Under the pieces are notes generated by a model. That model ran no database searches. It saw only the letters and a list, made by a program, of their open reading frames with translations, and had not been told where the DNA came from. Below, piece after piece: positions 26,489 through 35,954 of a DNA stretch of 45,954 bases. Source of the stretch: Pirellulales bacterium (GTDB taxonomy: Bacteria; Planctomycetota; Planctomycetia; Pirellulales; JACPPG01). Where the stretch lies: positions 1 through 45,954 of the forward strand of contig DASZWQ010000182.1 in NCBI GenBank assembly GCA_035546535.1. The letters are read 5' to 3'. How positions within the stretch are numbered: the first letter of the stretch is position 1; the number at the start of each line of letters is the position of its first letter. The position numbers and the translations under genes are program-made.

Positions 26489-28339
26489 ATGGCCGTTGAC
26501 TTTCACGCTTGGGCCGCCCAGATCCAGTCGCTCGACCGTGCGCTCGCGGATCTGCGTGCCACGGCGCAAAGCCTCGGTGTGCCGCCGCCGGTGGGCGAGG
26601 AATGGTACGAGCTTTTGACGCACAAGTTGGTGCCGCAGGCCGCGGCGCCGCCCGTGCTCGTCGTGGCGATCGTGGGCGGTACGAATATTGGCAAGTCGGC
26701 CATCTTCAATCACCTGGCGGGCGAGATGGCCAGCGCCGTCAGTCCCTTGGCCGCCGGCACTCGGCATCCGGTCTGTCTGGTGCCGCCCGACTTCGACGAC
26801 CGGGCGACGTTGAGCCGCCTGTTCACAGGGTTCGATTTGTGTCCTTGGCATGCGGCGGAAGATCCGCTCTCCGAAACGCCCGAGCATCGCCTCTTCTGGC
26901 GCGCAGGCGCCGCGGCTGCGTCGCGTCTCTTGCTATTGGATACGCCCGACATCGATTCCGATGCGCCGGTCAACTGGCAGCGTGCGGACATCATTCGTCA
27001 AGCGTCGGACGTGTTGATCGCCGTCTTGACGCAGCAGAAATACAACGACGCCGCGGTGAAGCAGTTCTTCCGCAAAGCGGCCGAGGCCGACAAGCCGATC
27101 ATCGTGCTGTTCAACCAGGTCGACCTGGCGGCCGATCGCGACTATTGGCCGCTGTGGCTGAACACGTTTGCCGAGGAGACCGGCGCCCGGCCCGAGCTGG
27201 TTTATGTAGTGCCCTACGATCGGCAGGCGACGGCGGCGCTCGCGCTGCCCTTCTATCAGGTCGGACCCTCGGGGCGTGACGCGCCGCGCGAAAAGGTCTC
27301 GCTGCGCGACGATCTGGCGGCGCTGCACTTCGACAAGATCAAGCTTCGCACCTTTCGCGGCGCGCTGGTGCGGCTCTTGGATCAAGACGCAGGCGCGCCG
27401 GCCTATCTGGAGCGCATCCGTTATCGGGCCGGCGAGTTTGCCGCGGCCTCTCAAGCGCTTGCGGCGGCCGAGATGGCCCGCGTTCCCTGGCCGGCCGTGC
27501 CACCGCAATTGCTTGTCGAGGAAATCCGCGAGTGGTGGGACGCGCGGCGCAGCCCCTGGTCGCGCCGCGTGCATGGCGCTTACCGAGCGCTGGGACGCGG
27601 TGTCGGCTGGCCCGTGATGGCCGCCTGGCGCGCCTGGAATGGCCCGCCGACGGATCCGTTGGCGACATTTCGAGCCCGCGAGCGCACGGCCATCGTCGAG
27701 GCCGTGGAAAAGCTGCTCGACGAGCTCGACCGCCTGCGCCGCTTGGGAAACGAAACGCTGCGGCCGCGCTTGGAAGCGCTTCTGACGGGCGACCATCGCG
27801 CCGCGCTGCTGTCGCGTATCGAGGCAGCGCACGCCGCGCTGCCGGCGCTCGACGACGATTACCGTGCGACGTTGCGCGCCGAACTCGACCGCTGGGGAAG
27901 CGAGAATCCCGGCGCGGTTTCCTTTCTGCAATCCCTTGACCATGCCACGGCCATCGCCCGGCCGGCAATCACCGTCGTGTTACTCGTGACCGGGACCTTC
28001 GTCGGAAGTGAAGTCGTCGGACAGACGGCCCTGCACCTGGCCGGGCACACGGCGGGCAACCTGGCGGCCGAGGCCGCGATTGCCGGCGGCATCACCGTCG
28101 GCGGCGACGCCGTGATGACCGCCACGGGCGAAGGCGTGCGCCAGACCGCGGCCCGCTTGTTCAGTCGCTTGCAAAACAGCTACGCCGAATCGCGCGCCGC
28201 CTGGCTGGCCGGCTGGCTCGATCGCGAGCTGCTTGGCGGACTGCTGGCCGATCTCCGCCGGGGCGCTGACGCACAGCGCAGCCCCGCCTTCCGCGCCGCC
28301 AATGCCGCGCTCGTGGCGCTGCGCGACGTGGGCGAATAG
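26489..28339 (+). CDS. Dynamin-like / Era-like GTPase with C-terminal membrane-associated region
   Basis: 616 aa from the ATG at 26489; the ribosome binding site is weak (AAGAG 13 nt away). An upstream extension in the same frame is Pro/Arg-rich and unlike protein. GTPase motifs: G1 GGTNIGKS (63-70), a probable G2 Thr in AAGTRHP, G3 DTPD (about 151-154), and G4 FNQVDL (about 207-212), where Gln replaces the Lys of NKxD. The middle is helical and rich in Arg/Ala. Near the C-terminus a hydrophobic Gly/Ala/Val region (about 490-550) could insert in or touch the membrane, as in bacterial dynamin-like and YfjP-type GTPases. Role unknown; membrane or envelope remodelling is inference. It is followed by the ferredoxin gene at 151 nt. 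Confidence 0.88.
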   Translation: MAVDFHAWAAQIQSLDRALADLRATAQSLGVPPPVGEEWYELLTHKLVPQAAAPPVLVVAIVGGTNIGKSAIFNHLAGEMASAVSPLAAGTRHPVCLVPPDFDDRATLSRLFTGFDLCPWHAAEDPLSETPEHRLFWRAGAAAASRLLLLDTPDIDSDAPVNWQRADIIRQASDVLIAVLTQQKYNDAAVKQFFRKAAEADKPIIVLFNQVDLAADRDYWPLWLNTFAEETGARPELVYVVPYDRQATAALALPFYQVGPSGRDAPREKVSLRDDLAALHFDKIKLRTFRGALVRLLDQDAGAPAYLERIRYRAGEFAAASQALAAAEMARVPWPAVPPQLLVEEIREWWDARRSPWSRRVHGAYRALGRGVGWPVMAAWRAWNGPPTDPLATFRARERTAIVEAVEKLLDELDRLRRLGNETLRPRLEALLTGDHRAALLSRIEAAHAALPALDDDYRATLRAELDRWGSENPGAVSFLQSLDHATAIARPAITVVLLVTGTFVGSEVVGQTALHLAGHTAGNLAAEAAIAGGITVGGDAVMTATGEGVRQTAARLFSRLQNSYAESRAAWLAGWLDRELLGGLLADLRRGADAQRSPAFRAANAALVALRDVGE

Positions 28340-28490
28340 CATTCGCGCCGCCCATGTCGTACGCCGGCCGGCGTTCCAAAAGCGAAGGGGGTTTTATTTG
28401 CGCGGCGTAAGCGAAATAATGCCTCGCGTGCGTTCTGCGCGCAACCGCAAACCATTTCCCATTCCGAACATCATCGAAGGGTGCCCCACG

Positions 28491-28850
28491 ATGCCCAAGC
28501 TATCGGTCGAAGGAGTTGGCGATTTCACGGTGCCGGACGGCAAGCGCATGGTGCTGGCCCTGGAAGAAGAAGCCGGCATCGATCAATTGCACGCTTGCGG
28601 CGGACACGCCCGCTGCACCACGTGCCGGGTGGAATTCGTCGCAGGCGAGCCGGAAAAAATGACGGTCGCCGAGAAGAACGTGCTGGCCGCCCGCGGCTTG
28701 AGCGGCGTGCGTCTTAGCTGCCAGATTCTCTGCGATCATGATATGACGGTCCGCGCCATCAGCCGCCTCGAAGGGAGCGGGCGCAAGGACGCCGGCGGAA
28801 AGCCGGCCGCCGAGATCCAACCGCAACCGGTCGAGTGGACGACGAAATAG
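28491..28850 (+). CDS. 2Fe-2S ferredoxin
   Basis: 119 aa from the ATG at 28491, with AAGGG about 10 nt upstream. It is a plant/adrenodoxin-type 2Fe-2S ferredoxin: ligands Cys36, Cys42 and Cys45 (C-x5-C-x2-C in ACGGHARCTTC) and Cys77 (SCQILC), with a further Cys81 near the cluster. The C-terminal tail after residue 98 is polar and Pro-rich. It should carry one electron between unknown partners in the cytoplasm. It sits 36 nt before a crotonase-family gene on the same strand, so the two may be co-transcribed. Reading upstream of 28491 in frame gives a non-protein-like Arg/Pro stretch, which is why that extension is left out. Confidence 0.93.
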   Translation: MPKLSVEGVGDFTVPDGKRMVLALEEEAGIDQLHACGGHARCTTCRVEFVAGEPEKMTVAEKNVLAARGLSGVRLSCQILCDHDMTVRAISRLEGSGRKDAGGKPAAEIQPQPVEWTTK

Positions 28851-28886
28851 ATTACGCAAGCGCGCCAGGTCTGGAGTCTCCGCGCG

Positions 28887-29717
28887 ATGAGTGAGCCGGC
28901 CGACACTTCTCCCGATGCCGCCGAAGTGCTGACCTGCGTCCATCCGGGCGCGGAAGGGAACATTCTCGAGATCACGATCAATCGCGCGGCCGTCCACAAT
29001 TGCGTGAACGGCACGGCGGCCGCACAATTGCTCTCCGCCTGGCAGCGCTTTCAAAATGATGATTCACTGCTCGTGGCGGTACTGCACGGCGCCGGCGACA
29101 AATCCTTCTGCTCAGGCGCCGACCTGACGGCGCTCGACCAGCTTGCCACGCTCGGCGAGCATCCGGCTTCGAGCGGTGAGCTGCGCCAGCATGGCGCCGG
29201 GCCGATGGGCGGGACGCGCCTCGTTCAGGTCAAGCCTGTCATCACCATGGCCCAGGGTTACGCGTACGCGGGCGGGTTGGAACTTTTCTGCCACGGCCAC
29301 ATCCGCATCGCCGAGCCGCAAGCCAGCTTTTCGGTCGCCTGCCGGCGCTGGGGCGTGCCGCTGGTGGATGGCGGCACCGTGTATCTGCCGCGGCTCCTGG
29401 GGTGGGGGAGCGCGTTGCCGCTGATCATCACCGGCGAGCGCATCTCGGCGGCGCGCGCGCAGCAAATCGGCCTGGTCTGGGAAGTCGTACCGACGGGAAC
29501 CGGGCTGGCCCGCGCGCTCGATATCGCCCGGCAAATCTGTCAGCAGCCGCGCGACGCCATGCTGGCCGATCTGAACTCGGCCATCAACGGGCTTCACTTA
29601 CCGATGGAAGATGCCCTGGATGTCGAAGCCGCGAACATGTATCGCGTGATGCGCAGCGAAAGCACGGCCCGCGGCCTGGCCCGTTTTGCCAGCGGTGAGC
29701 GGTTTTGGTTTAAGTAG
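28887..29717 (+). CDS. Crotonase-fold (enoyl-CoA hydratase/isomerase family) protein
   Basis: 276 aa. The oxyanion-hole motif SFCSGADL (about 72-79) and the second one GYAYAGGLELFCHG (about 127-140) are clear, as is VDGGTVYLPRLLGWG. The Glu of AGGLEL aligns with one catalytic Glu of enoyl-CoA hydratase. The second catalytic Glu, ten residues before the GGT, appears to be Cys (in SVACRRW), by ungapped eye alignment. That would argue against classical hydration and for an isomerase, hydrolase or other crotonase reaction on an acyl-CoA. It follows the ferredoxin gene closely and may share its transcript. It ends 29 nt before the end of a convergent small gene. Confidence 0.9.
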   Translation: MSEPADTSPDAAEVLTCVHPGAEGNILEITINRAAVHNCVNGTAAAQLLSAWQRFQNDDSLLVAVLHGAGDKSFCSGADLTALDQLATLGEHPASSGELRQHGAGPMGGTRLVQVKPVITMAQGYAYAGGLELFCHGHIRIAEPQASFSVACRRWGVPLVDGGTVYLPRLLGWGSALPLIITGERISAARAQQIGLVWEVVPTGTGLARALDIARQICQQPRDAMLADLNSAINGLHLPMEDALDVEAANMYRVMRSESTARGLARFASGERFWFK

Positions 29718-29746
29718 TCACGCGATCAGCCGGTAGTGGATCCGTC

Positions 29747-30049
29747 TCAAGCCCGGTCCGTAGTCCAGTCGCGAGATTCGATGCCATAGCGTTCTTTTGC
29801 GGCGCGTTCCGCGTCGTCGATGGACTGGAACCAATCGTCCCAACAGAACGAGCCGTCCTGTGCGGCGCAAATGAGAAGGCAGTCGTTCGGTCCATTGCGT
29901 TCAATCTCAATGTCGACCAGAACGTCGCGCACAGGCGTCGGGAGCGGCTTAACGGCACCTGCGGGAAGCCAGCCGCTATGTTCTTCACCTCCGATACGTA
30001 TCGACACGCCGATAACACGCTTTACCGGCTGTGGAGCGTTAGATGCCAT
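29747..30049 (-). CDS. Hypothetical protein, 100 aa
   Basis: 100 aa, cytoplasmic-looking, with mixed alpha/beta composition and no signal peptide. The N-terminal part has the strand RVIGVSIRIG and the segment GWLPAGAVKPLPTPVRDV; the C-terminal half has the strand-like CLLICAAQDGSF and the polar, helical WDDWFQSIDDAERAAKERYG. The C-terminal pattern (a W-x-D-W-F stretch followed by an acidic helix and a short Gly turn) reads like a real small protein, and codon use agrees with neighbours. A G-rich stretch (GGGG) lies immediately before the ATG. I recognise no family. It is convergent with the crotonase gene and divergent from the PSCyt gene. Confidence 0.72.
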   Translation of the reverse strand: MASNAPQPVKRVIGVSIRIGGEEHSGWLPAGAVKPLPTPVRDVLVDIEIERNGPNDCLLICAAQDGSFCWDDWFQSIDDAERAAKERYGIESRDWTTDRA

Positions 30050-30274
30050 TCCCCCATGTTACCCGGTGGGAGGGGTTATCGACGAGCGCGCTAGCCATCT
30101 GTCGCGTCGCTTTGTCGAGTCAGACTGCCCCAGAACTGATCTGCCGAAAAACGTGCAATCGCTCGGGCGGCCGGGTAGATTAGTCGGTGTTCCCGCCTGC
30201 CGCAACGAGCTTGGCCTGACGCCAATGCCCGCTTCGCGGCTCGATGTCGCACGACACCCTGCCGGACGAAACGC

Positions 30275-32797
30275 ATGCCGCGCACGTTCCTACCCGTGCT
30301 GGCGATTCTTTTGACGATCTCGGGTGGTTTCGCGCGCGCTGCCGATGAGCCAAAGTCTGCAGACGCCGCTACCGAAACATTCTTCGAGACCAACGTACGG
30401 CCTGTGCTGGTCGCGCATTGCGCCAAGTGCCACGGCGCCGATAAACAATCGGGCCGTCTGCGCATCGATTCGCGCGCGGCACTGTTGACCGGCGGCGATC
30501 GCGGGCCGGCAATCGTGCCTGGCGACGCGGCCAACAGTCTGCTCGTGCAGGCGATCCGCCGCGGCGAAGATCTGCAGATGCCTCCCGACGACCCGTTGCC
30601 GCCAGCGGCGGTCGCGGACCTGGCGAAGTGGATTCAATCGGGCGCGTCGTGGCCGGCCAGCGCCGCGGACACGACTGCGTTCGACAAGGCGCGGCATTGG
30701 GCCTTTCAGCCGGTCGCGGCCGTCGAGCCGCCTGCCGACCCGAGCGGCTGGGCCGCGACGCCGATCGATCAATTCATTGCGGCCGGATTAGCCGAACACG
30801 CGTTGAGGCCCGCGGCTCCTGCGCCAAAACACGCGCTCTTGCGCCGCGCGTACTTTGACCTCATCGGTTTGCCCCCCACGCCCGAGGAGATCGCCGCGTT
30901 CGAGGCGGACGATTCGCCCGAAGCGTTCGCCCGCGTCGTCGAGCGATTGCTTGCTTCGCCGCGCTATGGCGAGCGCTGGGGACGGCATTGGATGGACGTG
31001 GTGCGTTACGCGGACACGGCGGGCGATAACGCCGATTATCCCGTGCCCGAGGCGCATCTTTATCGCGACTATATCATCGCCGCCTTCAATAATGATAAGC
31101 CGTATGACCAGTTCCTGCGCGAGCAACTGGCCGGCGACATTCTCGCTGCCGCGGCGCCCGATGATCATTATGCCGAGCAGGTGATTGCGACCGGCTTCAT
31201 CGCCCTCTCGCGGCGCTACGGTACGATGCCGGTCGAGCTGTGGCAACTGACGCTCGAAGACACGATCGACACGTTCGGCCAGGCGTTCCTGGGGCTCACG
31301 CTGCGTTGCGCTCGCTGCCACGACCACAAGTTCGATCCTGTCTCGACCGCCGACTATTACGCCCTGTATGGGATCTTCGACAGCACGCAGTACCCCTACG
31401 CCGGCTCGGAAGAATACCAGTCGAAGGGGTTCAACCGCATGCACTTCGTGCCGCTGGTACCGCCGGCCGAAGCGGCGCCGAAACTCGCGGCCCACGCGGC
31501 TCATATCGAGGACTTGAAACGCGCGCTCGAAGACGCCGAGAAGAACGACCCTCTCGTGGCTCAGCTCGCACAGCTCGACGAGCGTATCGCCGCGGCCGAA
31601 AAGCTTTCCGCGGAGCCTGCCGGCGATGACGAAGAAGCGGTGCGCCGCAAAAAGGCCGTCGAGGCGCTCGAAAACCAGCGCAAGGAAACCCGGCGCGAGC
31701 GGGATGCGAAACTGAAGAAGTTGCGAGAGGGACTGCGCGATCCGCAGCGCAGCGGCCTGCCGCCCGACGTGCCAGGGGCGTATGCCGTCAGCGAAGGAAA
31801 GGCGCATGACGTGGCGGTGCAAAAGCGTGGTGACCCGGGCGAGCCAGGGCCGGTGGTCGCGCGCAATGCCCCCCAGTTCTTGCGCGGTGAACACGATCTG
31901 GCGATTCCCGCAGGCGCTAGCGGCCGGCAACAATTGGCCGCGTGGCTGACCGACGCGCGCAACCCGCTCACGGCCCGAGTGATGGTGAACCGCGTCTGGC
32001 AGTGGCATTTTGGTCGTGGGCTGGTGGCGACGCCGTCGAACTTCGGCTTGCGCGGCGCCGCGCCGTCGCATCCGGCCCTGCTCGACTGGCTGGCGCACGA
32101 ATTCGTGGCGCAGGGATGGTCGATCAAGGCGCTGCACCGCGCGATCATGCTTTCGCGCGTGTACCAATTGTCTTCGACCGCCGCACCAGAAGTGGTCGCG
32201 GCCGATCCGGCCAATCAATACTACGCGCGGTTCGATCGGCGCCGGCTCGATGCCGAAGCGCTGCGCGATGCGATCATGGCCGTGGCCGGCACGCTCGATC
32301 TCGCGCCGCCGGCGGCGCATCCGTTCCCACCCTTGAACGAGTGGCACTGGACGCAGCACCAGCCCTTCAAGACCATCATGCCGTCGAACAAGCGCAGTGT
32401 TTACTTGATGACGCAGCGTTTGCAGCGGCATCCTTATCTGGCGCTCTTCGATGGTCCGGATACGAACTACTCGACCGGCTTGCGCACCGAGGCCACGGTG
32501 CCGCTGCAAGCCTTGTACTTTTTGAACAACGCGGGCTTCGCCGAGCAGGCCGCGGCATTTGCCGCGCGGCTGGTTGCCGCCTCCTCCGATCCGCACGAGC
32601 GAGTACGGCACGGCACGCTCGCGGCCTGGACGAGAGCCGCCGACGAGCAGGAAGTAGCTGGAGTGCTTGACCATCTGGGCGAAATTCGCCGGGAATTGGA
32701 GTCGAGCGGCTGCGCGCCCGAGGAGTTGGAGCAGGCCACCTGGACGCGTTTTGCCCGCGTGCTGTTGTCGGCCAACGAATTCTTGTACGTTGATTGA
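30275..32797 (+). CDS. PSCyt1/DUF1549/DUF1553 (planctomycete cytochrome c-like) protein
   Basis: 840 aa with signal peptide ([18 protein letters not shown], cleaved near 22). The N-terminal PSCyt1 domain has the heme motif CAKCH (49-53) followed by [16 protein letters not shown] and the MPPDDPLP segment. DUF1549 follows (about 150-370), with a second motif CARCH (345-349) in [14 protein letters not shown] coiled-coil charged linker (about 400-490) precedes DUF1553 (about 545-820). The protein should be exported and may bind heme c at both motifs. These proteins are a hallmark of planctomycetes and are thought to act in degradation of complex organic matter, but the reaction is unknown. A DUF1501 gene follows 71 nt downstream, the usual partner. 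Confidence 0.95.
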   Translation: MPRTFLPVLAILLTISGGFARAADEPKSADAATETFFETNVRPVLVAHCAKCHGADKQSGRLRIDSRAALLTGGDRGPAIVPGDAANSLLVQAIRRGEDLQMPPDDPLPPAAVADLAKWIQSGASWPASAADTTAFDKARHWAFQPVAAVEPPADPSGWAATPIDQFIAAGLAEHALRPAAPAPKHALLRRAYFDLIGLPPTPEEIAAFEADDSPEAFARVVERLLASPRYGERWGRHWMDVVRYADTAGDNADYPVPEAHLYRDYIIAAFNNDKPYDQFLREQLAGDILAAAAPDDHYAEQVIATGFIALSRRYGTMPVELWQLTLEDTIDTFGQAFLGLTLRCARCHDHKFDPVSTADYYALYGIFDSTQYPYAGSEEYQSKGFNRMHFVPLVPPAEAAPKLAAHAAHIEDLKRALEDAEKNDPLVAQLAQLDERIAAAEKLSAEPAGDDEEAVRRKKAVEALENQRKETRRERDAKLKKLREGLRDPQRSGLPPDVPGAYAVSEGKAHDVAVQKRGDPGEPGPVVARNAPQFLRGEHDLAIPAGASGRQQLAAWLTDARNPLTARVMVNRVWQWHFGRGLVATPSNFGLRGAAPSHPALLDWLAHEFVAQGWSIKALHRAIMLSRVYQLSSTAAPEVVAADPANQYYARFDRRRLDAEALRDAIMAVAGTLDLAPPAAHPFPPLNEWHWTQHQPFKTIMPSNKRSVYLMTQRLQRHPYLALFDGPDTNYSTGLRTEATVPLQALYFLNNAGFAEQAAAFAARLVAASSDPHERVRHGTLAAWTRAADEQEVAGVLDHLGEIRRELESSGCAPEELEQATWTRFARVLLSANEFLYVD

Positions 32798-32868
32798 GAG
32801 GCCCGCTCGTATTTCATCCATGAAATCTGCGTCACCTACGGATACGTCTTCGCCCTGTTGAACCCGGC

Positions 32869-34239
32869 ATGCGATCATCACCGCTAACTCGCCGTGACTT
32901 CCTGGCCAGCGCCACGGCCGGCGCGCTGGCGGCGGGCACGACTCTGCAATCGCGGCTGGCCCTGGCGGCCGCAGAGAATGGCGGCGGCCCGCTCGCACCG
33001 CGGCCCGGACATTTTCCGCCGAAGGCCGAGCGTTTGATCGTGGTTTTTCTCACCGGCGGCTACTCGCAGGTCGATACCTTCGACCCCAAGCCGCAACTGA
33101 CTGCCGATCACGGCAAAGAATTCCATGGCGGGTTTTTGCTCGGCTCCCCCTTCAAGTTTCAGGCGTGCGGCCAGTCGGGCTTGATGCTCAGCGAGCTTTT
33201 TCCGCACCTGGCAGGAGTGGCCGACGAGTTGTGCGTGCTGCGCACCTTGCACACCGACATCGTCGAGCATTTCCAGGCCACGCTGGCCATGCACACCGGT
33301 TCGGCCACGGTGCCGATGCCCAGTCTGGGGACCTGGGTCAGCTACGCGCTGGGCACGCACAACGCCAACTTGCCGTCGTACATGGTGCTGGCCGAGCATT
33401 TGCCGTATGCCGGCGCGCAGGTGTGGGACAACAGTTTCCTGCCGCCGCATCATCAGGGCGTGCGCATCACGCCGGGGGACGAGCCGATTCCTGATCTGCG
33501 CTCCGCGGCGCGCAGCGTGCGGCTGGCCGAGCTCGAACAACTGATGCTGCGCGATGTGAACCGGCGACACGCCGCTGCACGCGCTGGCGACGTGAACCTG
33601 GCGGCACGGGCCAGCAGCTTTGACGTCGCCCGGGGGATGATGCACGAAGCGCCCGAGGCGTTTGACGTCACGCGCGAATCGCGCGCGTTGCTCGACGCTT
33701 ACGGTGTGACGGACGGGGACCGCAAATCGTTCGCCTGGCAGTGCCTGGTCACGCGTCGATTGATCGAGCGCGGGGTGCGCGTGGTCGAGCTGATCGATAC
33801 CGGCTCGCACGACAATTGGGACGCCCACGGCGACATGCAAGACCACCGGAAGAAAGCCGCGCGCGTCGATCAGGCCTTGGCGGCTTTGATCCGTGACCTG
33901 CGACAACGCGGACTGCTGGAATCGACGTTGATCGTCGGCTGCACCGAATTCGGCCGCACCCCCTGGGCGCTGAAGCAGGGGGAAAAAGGACGCAACCATC
34001 ACGCCGAGGCGTTCAGTTGCTTCCTGGCCGGCGCCGGCGTCCGCGGCGGTATGACCTACGGCGAAACCGACCAGTACGGGGCGAAGATCGTCAAGGATCC
34101 CGTACACGTACACGATTATCACGCCACGATCCTGCACTTGTTGGGGCTGGATCACACGCGACTGACTTACCGCTACGCGGGACGCGACTTCCGGCTGACG
34201 GACGTCTCGGGCAACGTGCTGCGGCCGATTCTTGCGTAG
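32869..34239 (+). CDS. DUF1501 domain protein (sulfatase/alkaline-phosphatase-like fold), Tat-exported
   Basis: 456 aa. Tat signal TRRDFLA near the start (residues 7-13) followed by a hydrophobic Ala-rich stretch. The DUF1501 motifs are there: IVVFLTGGYSQVDTFDPKP, LRTLHTDIVEHFQATLAMHTG, the conserved VVELIDTGSHDNWDAH, and VGCTEFGRTPWA followed by GRNHHAEAF. The fold is related to alkaline phosphatases and sulfatases, with metal-binding His/Asp residues in the last motifs. Its gene lies right after the PSCyt/DUF1549/DUF1553 gene, as in most planctomycete genomes, so the two products are expected to work together outside the cytoplasm. The substrate is unknown. Confidence 0.95.
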   Translation: MRSSPLTRRDFLASATAGALAAGTTLQSRLALAAAENGGGPLAPRPGHFPPKAERLIVVFLTGGYSQVDTFDPKPQLTADHGKEFHGGFLLGSPFKFQACGQSGLMLSELFPHLAGVADELCVLRTLHTDIVEHFQATLAMHTGSATVPMPSLGTWVSYALGTHNANLPSYMVLAEHLPYAGAQVWDNSFLPPHHQGVRITPGDEPIPDLRSAARSVRLAELEQLMLRDVNRRHAAARAGDVNLAARASSFDVARGMMHEAPEAFDVTRESRALLDAYGVTDGDRKSFAWQCLVTRRLIERGVRVVELIDTGSHDNWDAHGDMQDHRKKAARVDQALAALIRDLRQRGLLESTLIVGCTEFGRTPWALKQGEKGRNHHAEAFSCFLAGAGVRGGMTYGETDQYGAKIVKDPVHVHDYHATILHLLGLDHTRLTYRYAGRDFRLTDVSGNVLRPILA

Positions 34240-34296
34240 CCCACGCAAACTGCCGTGCTCGATGGGGCCGTTTCGTATTTCATGCTGCGAAAAGAC

Positions 34297-34371
34297 GCAG
34301 GCGAGACGCCTGCACCACAGAAATGCCGAAACAACTTGCGGTGCGGCCGTCTCGGCTGCACACCCCTGTCA
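34297..34371. repeat. Pair of inverted dyad repeats, planctomycete intergenic repeat family
   Basis: GCAGGCG-AGA-CGCCTGC (34297-34313) is a perfect dyad, followed by CACCACAG. About 30 nt on, GTGCGGCC-GTCTC-GGCTGCAC is an imperfect dyad in the opposite orientation; its reverse complement shares GAGACG and GCACC with the first unit. The spurious peptides read from it (RRDACTTE, GVSPA) are ones I remember from many planctomycete gene predictions, so this is probably a dispersed intergenic repeat. It may also stop transcription after the DUF1501 gene. Confidence 0.6.
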
Positions 34372-34529
34372 ACGTCTTAAGTCGTTGAGAGGCCGTGCAC
34401 CGCTCCGACGGGTGATTCCCACCGCGCGTCCGGCTGCTAAAATCAGCTCCCTTTGGCAATCATCTCAATAGTTAGAGTGCCACTGGTGGCTTGCCCACCA
34501 GTGCCGTCGCCGCACGGAGGATAGGGCAC

Positions 34530-35954
34530 ATGGCAACGACGCGCATCGACTCTCGCCCCGCTGCATCGTCGTCGCGGAGCGAGATTCTCGACCGGCTGCC
34601 GCCGCAGAGCATCGAGGCCGAAAAAGCCGTGCTGGGCAGCGTCCTGCTCGATCCGATGACGTGCGATGATGTCGCGCTCGCGCTGCGGGCCCAGGACTTC
34701 TACGGGCATGCGCACCAGGTGCTATTCGACCATCTGCTGGCGATGCACGAAAACGGCGTGCGGATCGACGTCACCCTGCTGGCCGAGCGACTCCGGCAAC
34801 ACGGCGATCTCGAAACGGTCGGCGGATCGCTCTACTTGGGCGAAGTGATGCAGTCAGTCCCCACGGCCGCCAACGCCATGTATTACGCGAACATCGTGCG
34901 CGACAAGGCGACGCTGCGGGCGTTGATTCACGCCAGCACCGAAATCCTGCGAGATGCCTACGACCAATCGCTCGAATCGCGCGAAATGCTCTCGGCGGCC
35001 GAAGAAAAAGTGTTTCGCATTCTGGAGGATCGGGGGATCGGCGAACTGGCGCCCATCAACGAAGTGCTGACCGCGGCCTTGCAACGTATCGACGCCCGGC
35101 TGACGCACGAGGGAGCGTCGGACAGTGTTTCGACCGGTTTCAGTGAGTTGGATCAACTGACCGGTGGCATGAACCCTTCGGAGTTGATCATCATCGCCGG
35201 GCGTCCGAGCATGGGTAAAACGGCGCTGGCGACGAATTTCGCCACGACGGCGGCCGTGAAAAATCAGCAAACGACGCTCTTCGTCAGCCTGGAAATGTCG
35301 CGGCTGGAGCTGGTCGAACGCATGCTCTGTTCCTATGGCGAAATCAACGGCCACAAGCTGCGCAACGGCATGCTGTCGGCGGCCGACCGTCGCAAGTTGC
35401 CCGAGGTATCGTCCGAGATGAGCGAGGCGCGGTTGTTCATCGACGACAGCCCCAGCCGCAGCATGACCGAAATCGCGGCCACGGCCCGCCGGCTGAAGCG
35501 GCGCGAGGATCTGCGGCTGGTCGTGATCGACTACTTGCAGTTGATCGAGCCGGACAACGCCAAGGACCCGCGGCAGGAGCAGGTGGCACGGATCGCGCGC
35601 CGTCTGAAGGGACTTGCGCGCGAGTTGAAGATTCCCGTACTCTGCCTGGCGCAATTGAATCGGCAGGCCGAAGCTTCGAAAGATAATCGTCCGCGCCTGA
35701 GCCATCTGCGCGAAAGCGGAGCCATCGAGCAGGACGCGGACGTCGTGCTCTTCGTCCATCGCGACGAGTACTACATGAACAACGATGAGGACCGGCAGCG
35801 CGTGGCCGGGCAAGCCGACCTGATCATCGCCAAGCAGCGCAATGGGCCCATCGGCGACGTGAAGGTGAAATGGGAGAAGGACTACACGCGCTTCCGCGAC
35901 GACGACCAGGCCCCCAGCTATCTGAACGACAGCGAGCAGTTCCGCCCGTTCTAG
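34530..35954 (+). CDS. dnaB: Replicative DNA helicase DnaB
   Basis: 474 aa, full family length. GGAGGAT ends 8 nt before the ATG at 34530, deciding this start over an in-frame codon at 34491. The N-terminal DnaB domain (about 20-125, PPQSIEAEKAVLGSVLLDP) binds primase; the C-terminal RecA-like domain has Walker A GRPSMGKT (about 224-231), FVSLEMS, Walker B VVIDYLQLI, and the SHLRESGAIEQDADVVLF segment with the arginine finger region after it. It is the hexameric ATP-driven helicase that unwinds DNA ahead of the replication fork. It is not next to the ribosomal protein genes that often accompany dnaB. A good hairpin terminator (36073-36094) lies downstream. Confidence 0.98.
   Translation: MATTRIDSRPAASSSRSEILDRLPPQSIEAEKAVLGSVLLDPMTCDDVALALRAQDFYGHAHQVLFDHLLAMHENGVRIDVTLLAERLRQHGDLETVGGSLYLGEVMQSVPTAANAMYYANIVRDKATLRALIHASTEILRDAYDQSLESREMLSAAEEKVFRILEDRGIGELAPINEVLTAALQRIDARLTHEGASDSVSTGFSELDQLTGGMNPSELIIIAGRPSMGKTALATNFATTAAVKNQQTTLFVSLEMSRLELVERMLCSYGEINGHKLRNGMLSAADRRKLPEVSSEMSEARLFIDDSPSRSMTEIAATARRLKRREDLRLVVIDYLQLIEPDNAKDPRQEQVARIARRLKGLARELKIPVLCLAQLNRQAEASKDNRPRLSHLRESGAIEQDADVVLFVHRDEYYMNNDEDRQRVAGQADLIIAKQRNGPIGDVKVKWEKDYTRFRDDDQAPSYLNDSEQFRPF

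Noticed and set aside
30788..32998. 736-codon open frame on the minus strand
   Set aside because: Antisense to the PSCyt/DUF1549/DUF1553 gene, whose domains are clear; the antisense product has no recognisable motif.
32884..34248. 454-codon open frame on the minus strand
   Set aside because: Antisense to the DUF1501 gene; no signal peptide, no motifs, composition of a shadow frame.
34173..34471. Short frames in both strands after the DUF1501 gene
   Set aside because: They read through the intergenic dyad repeat and give peptides known to me as annotation artefacts.
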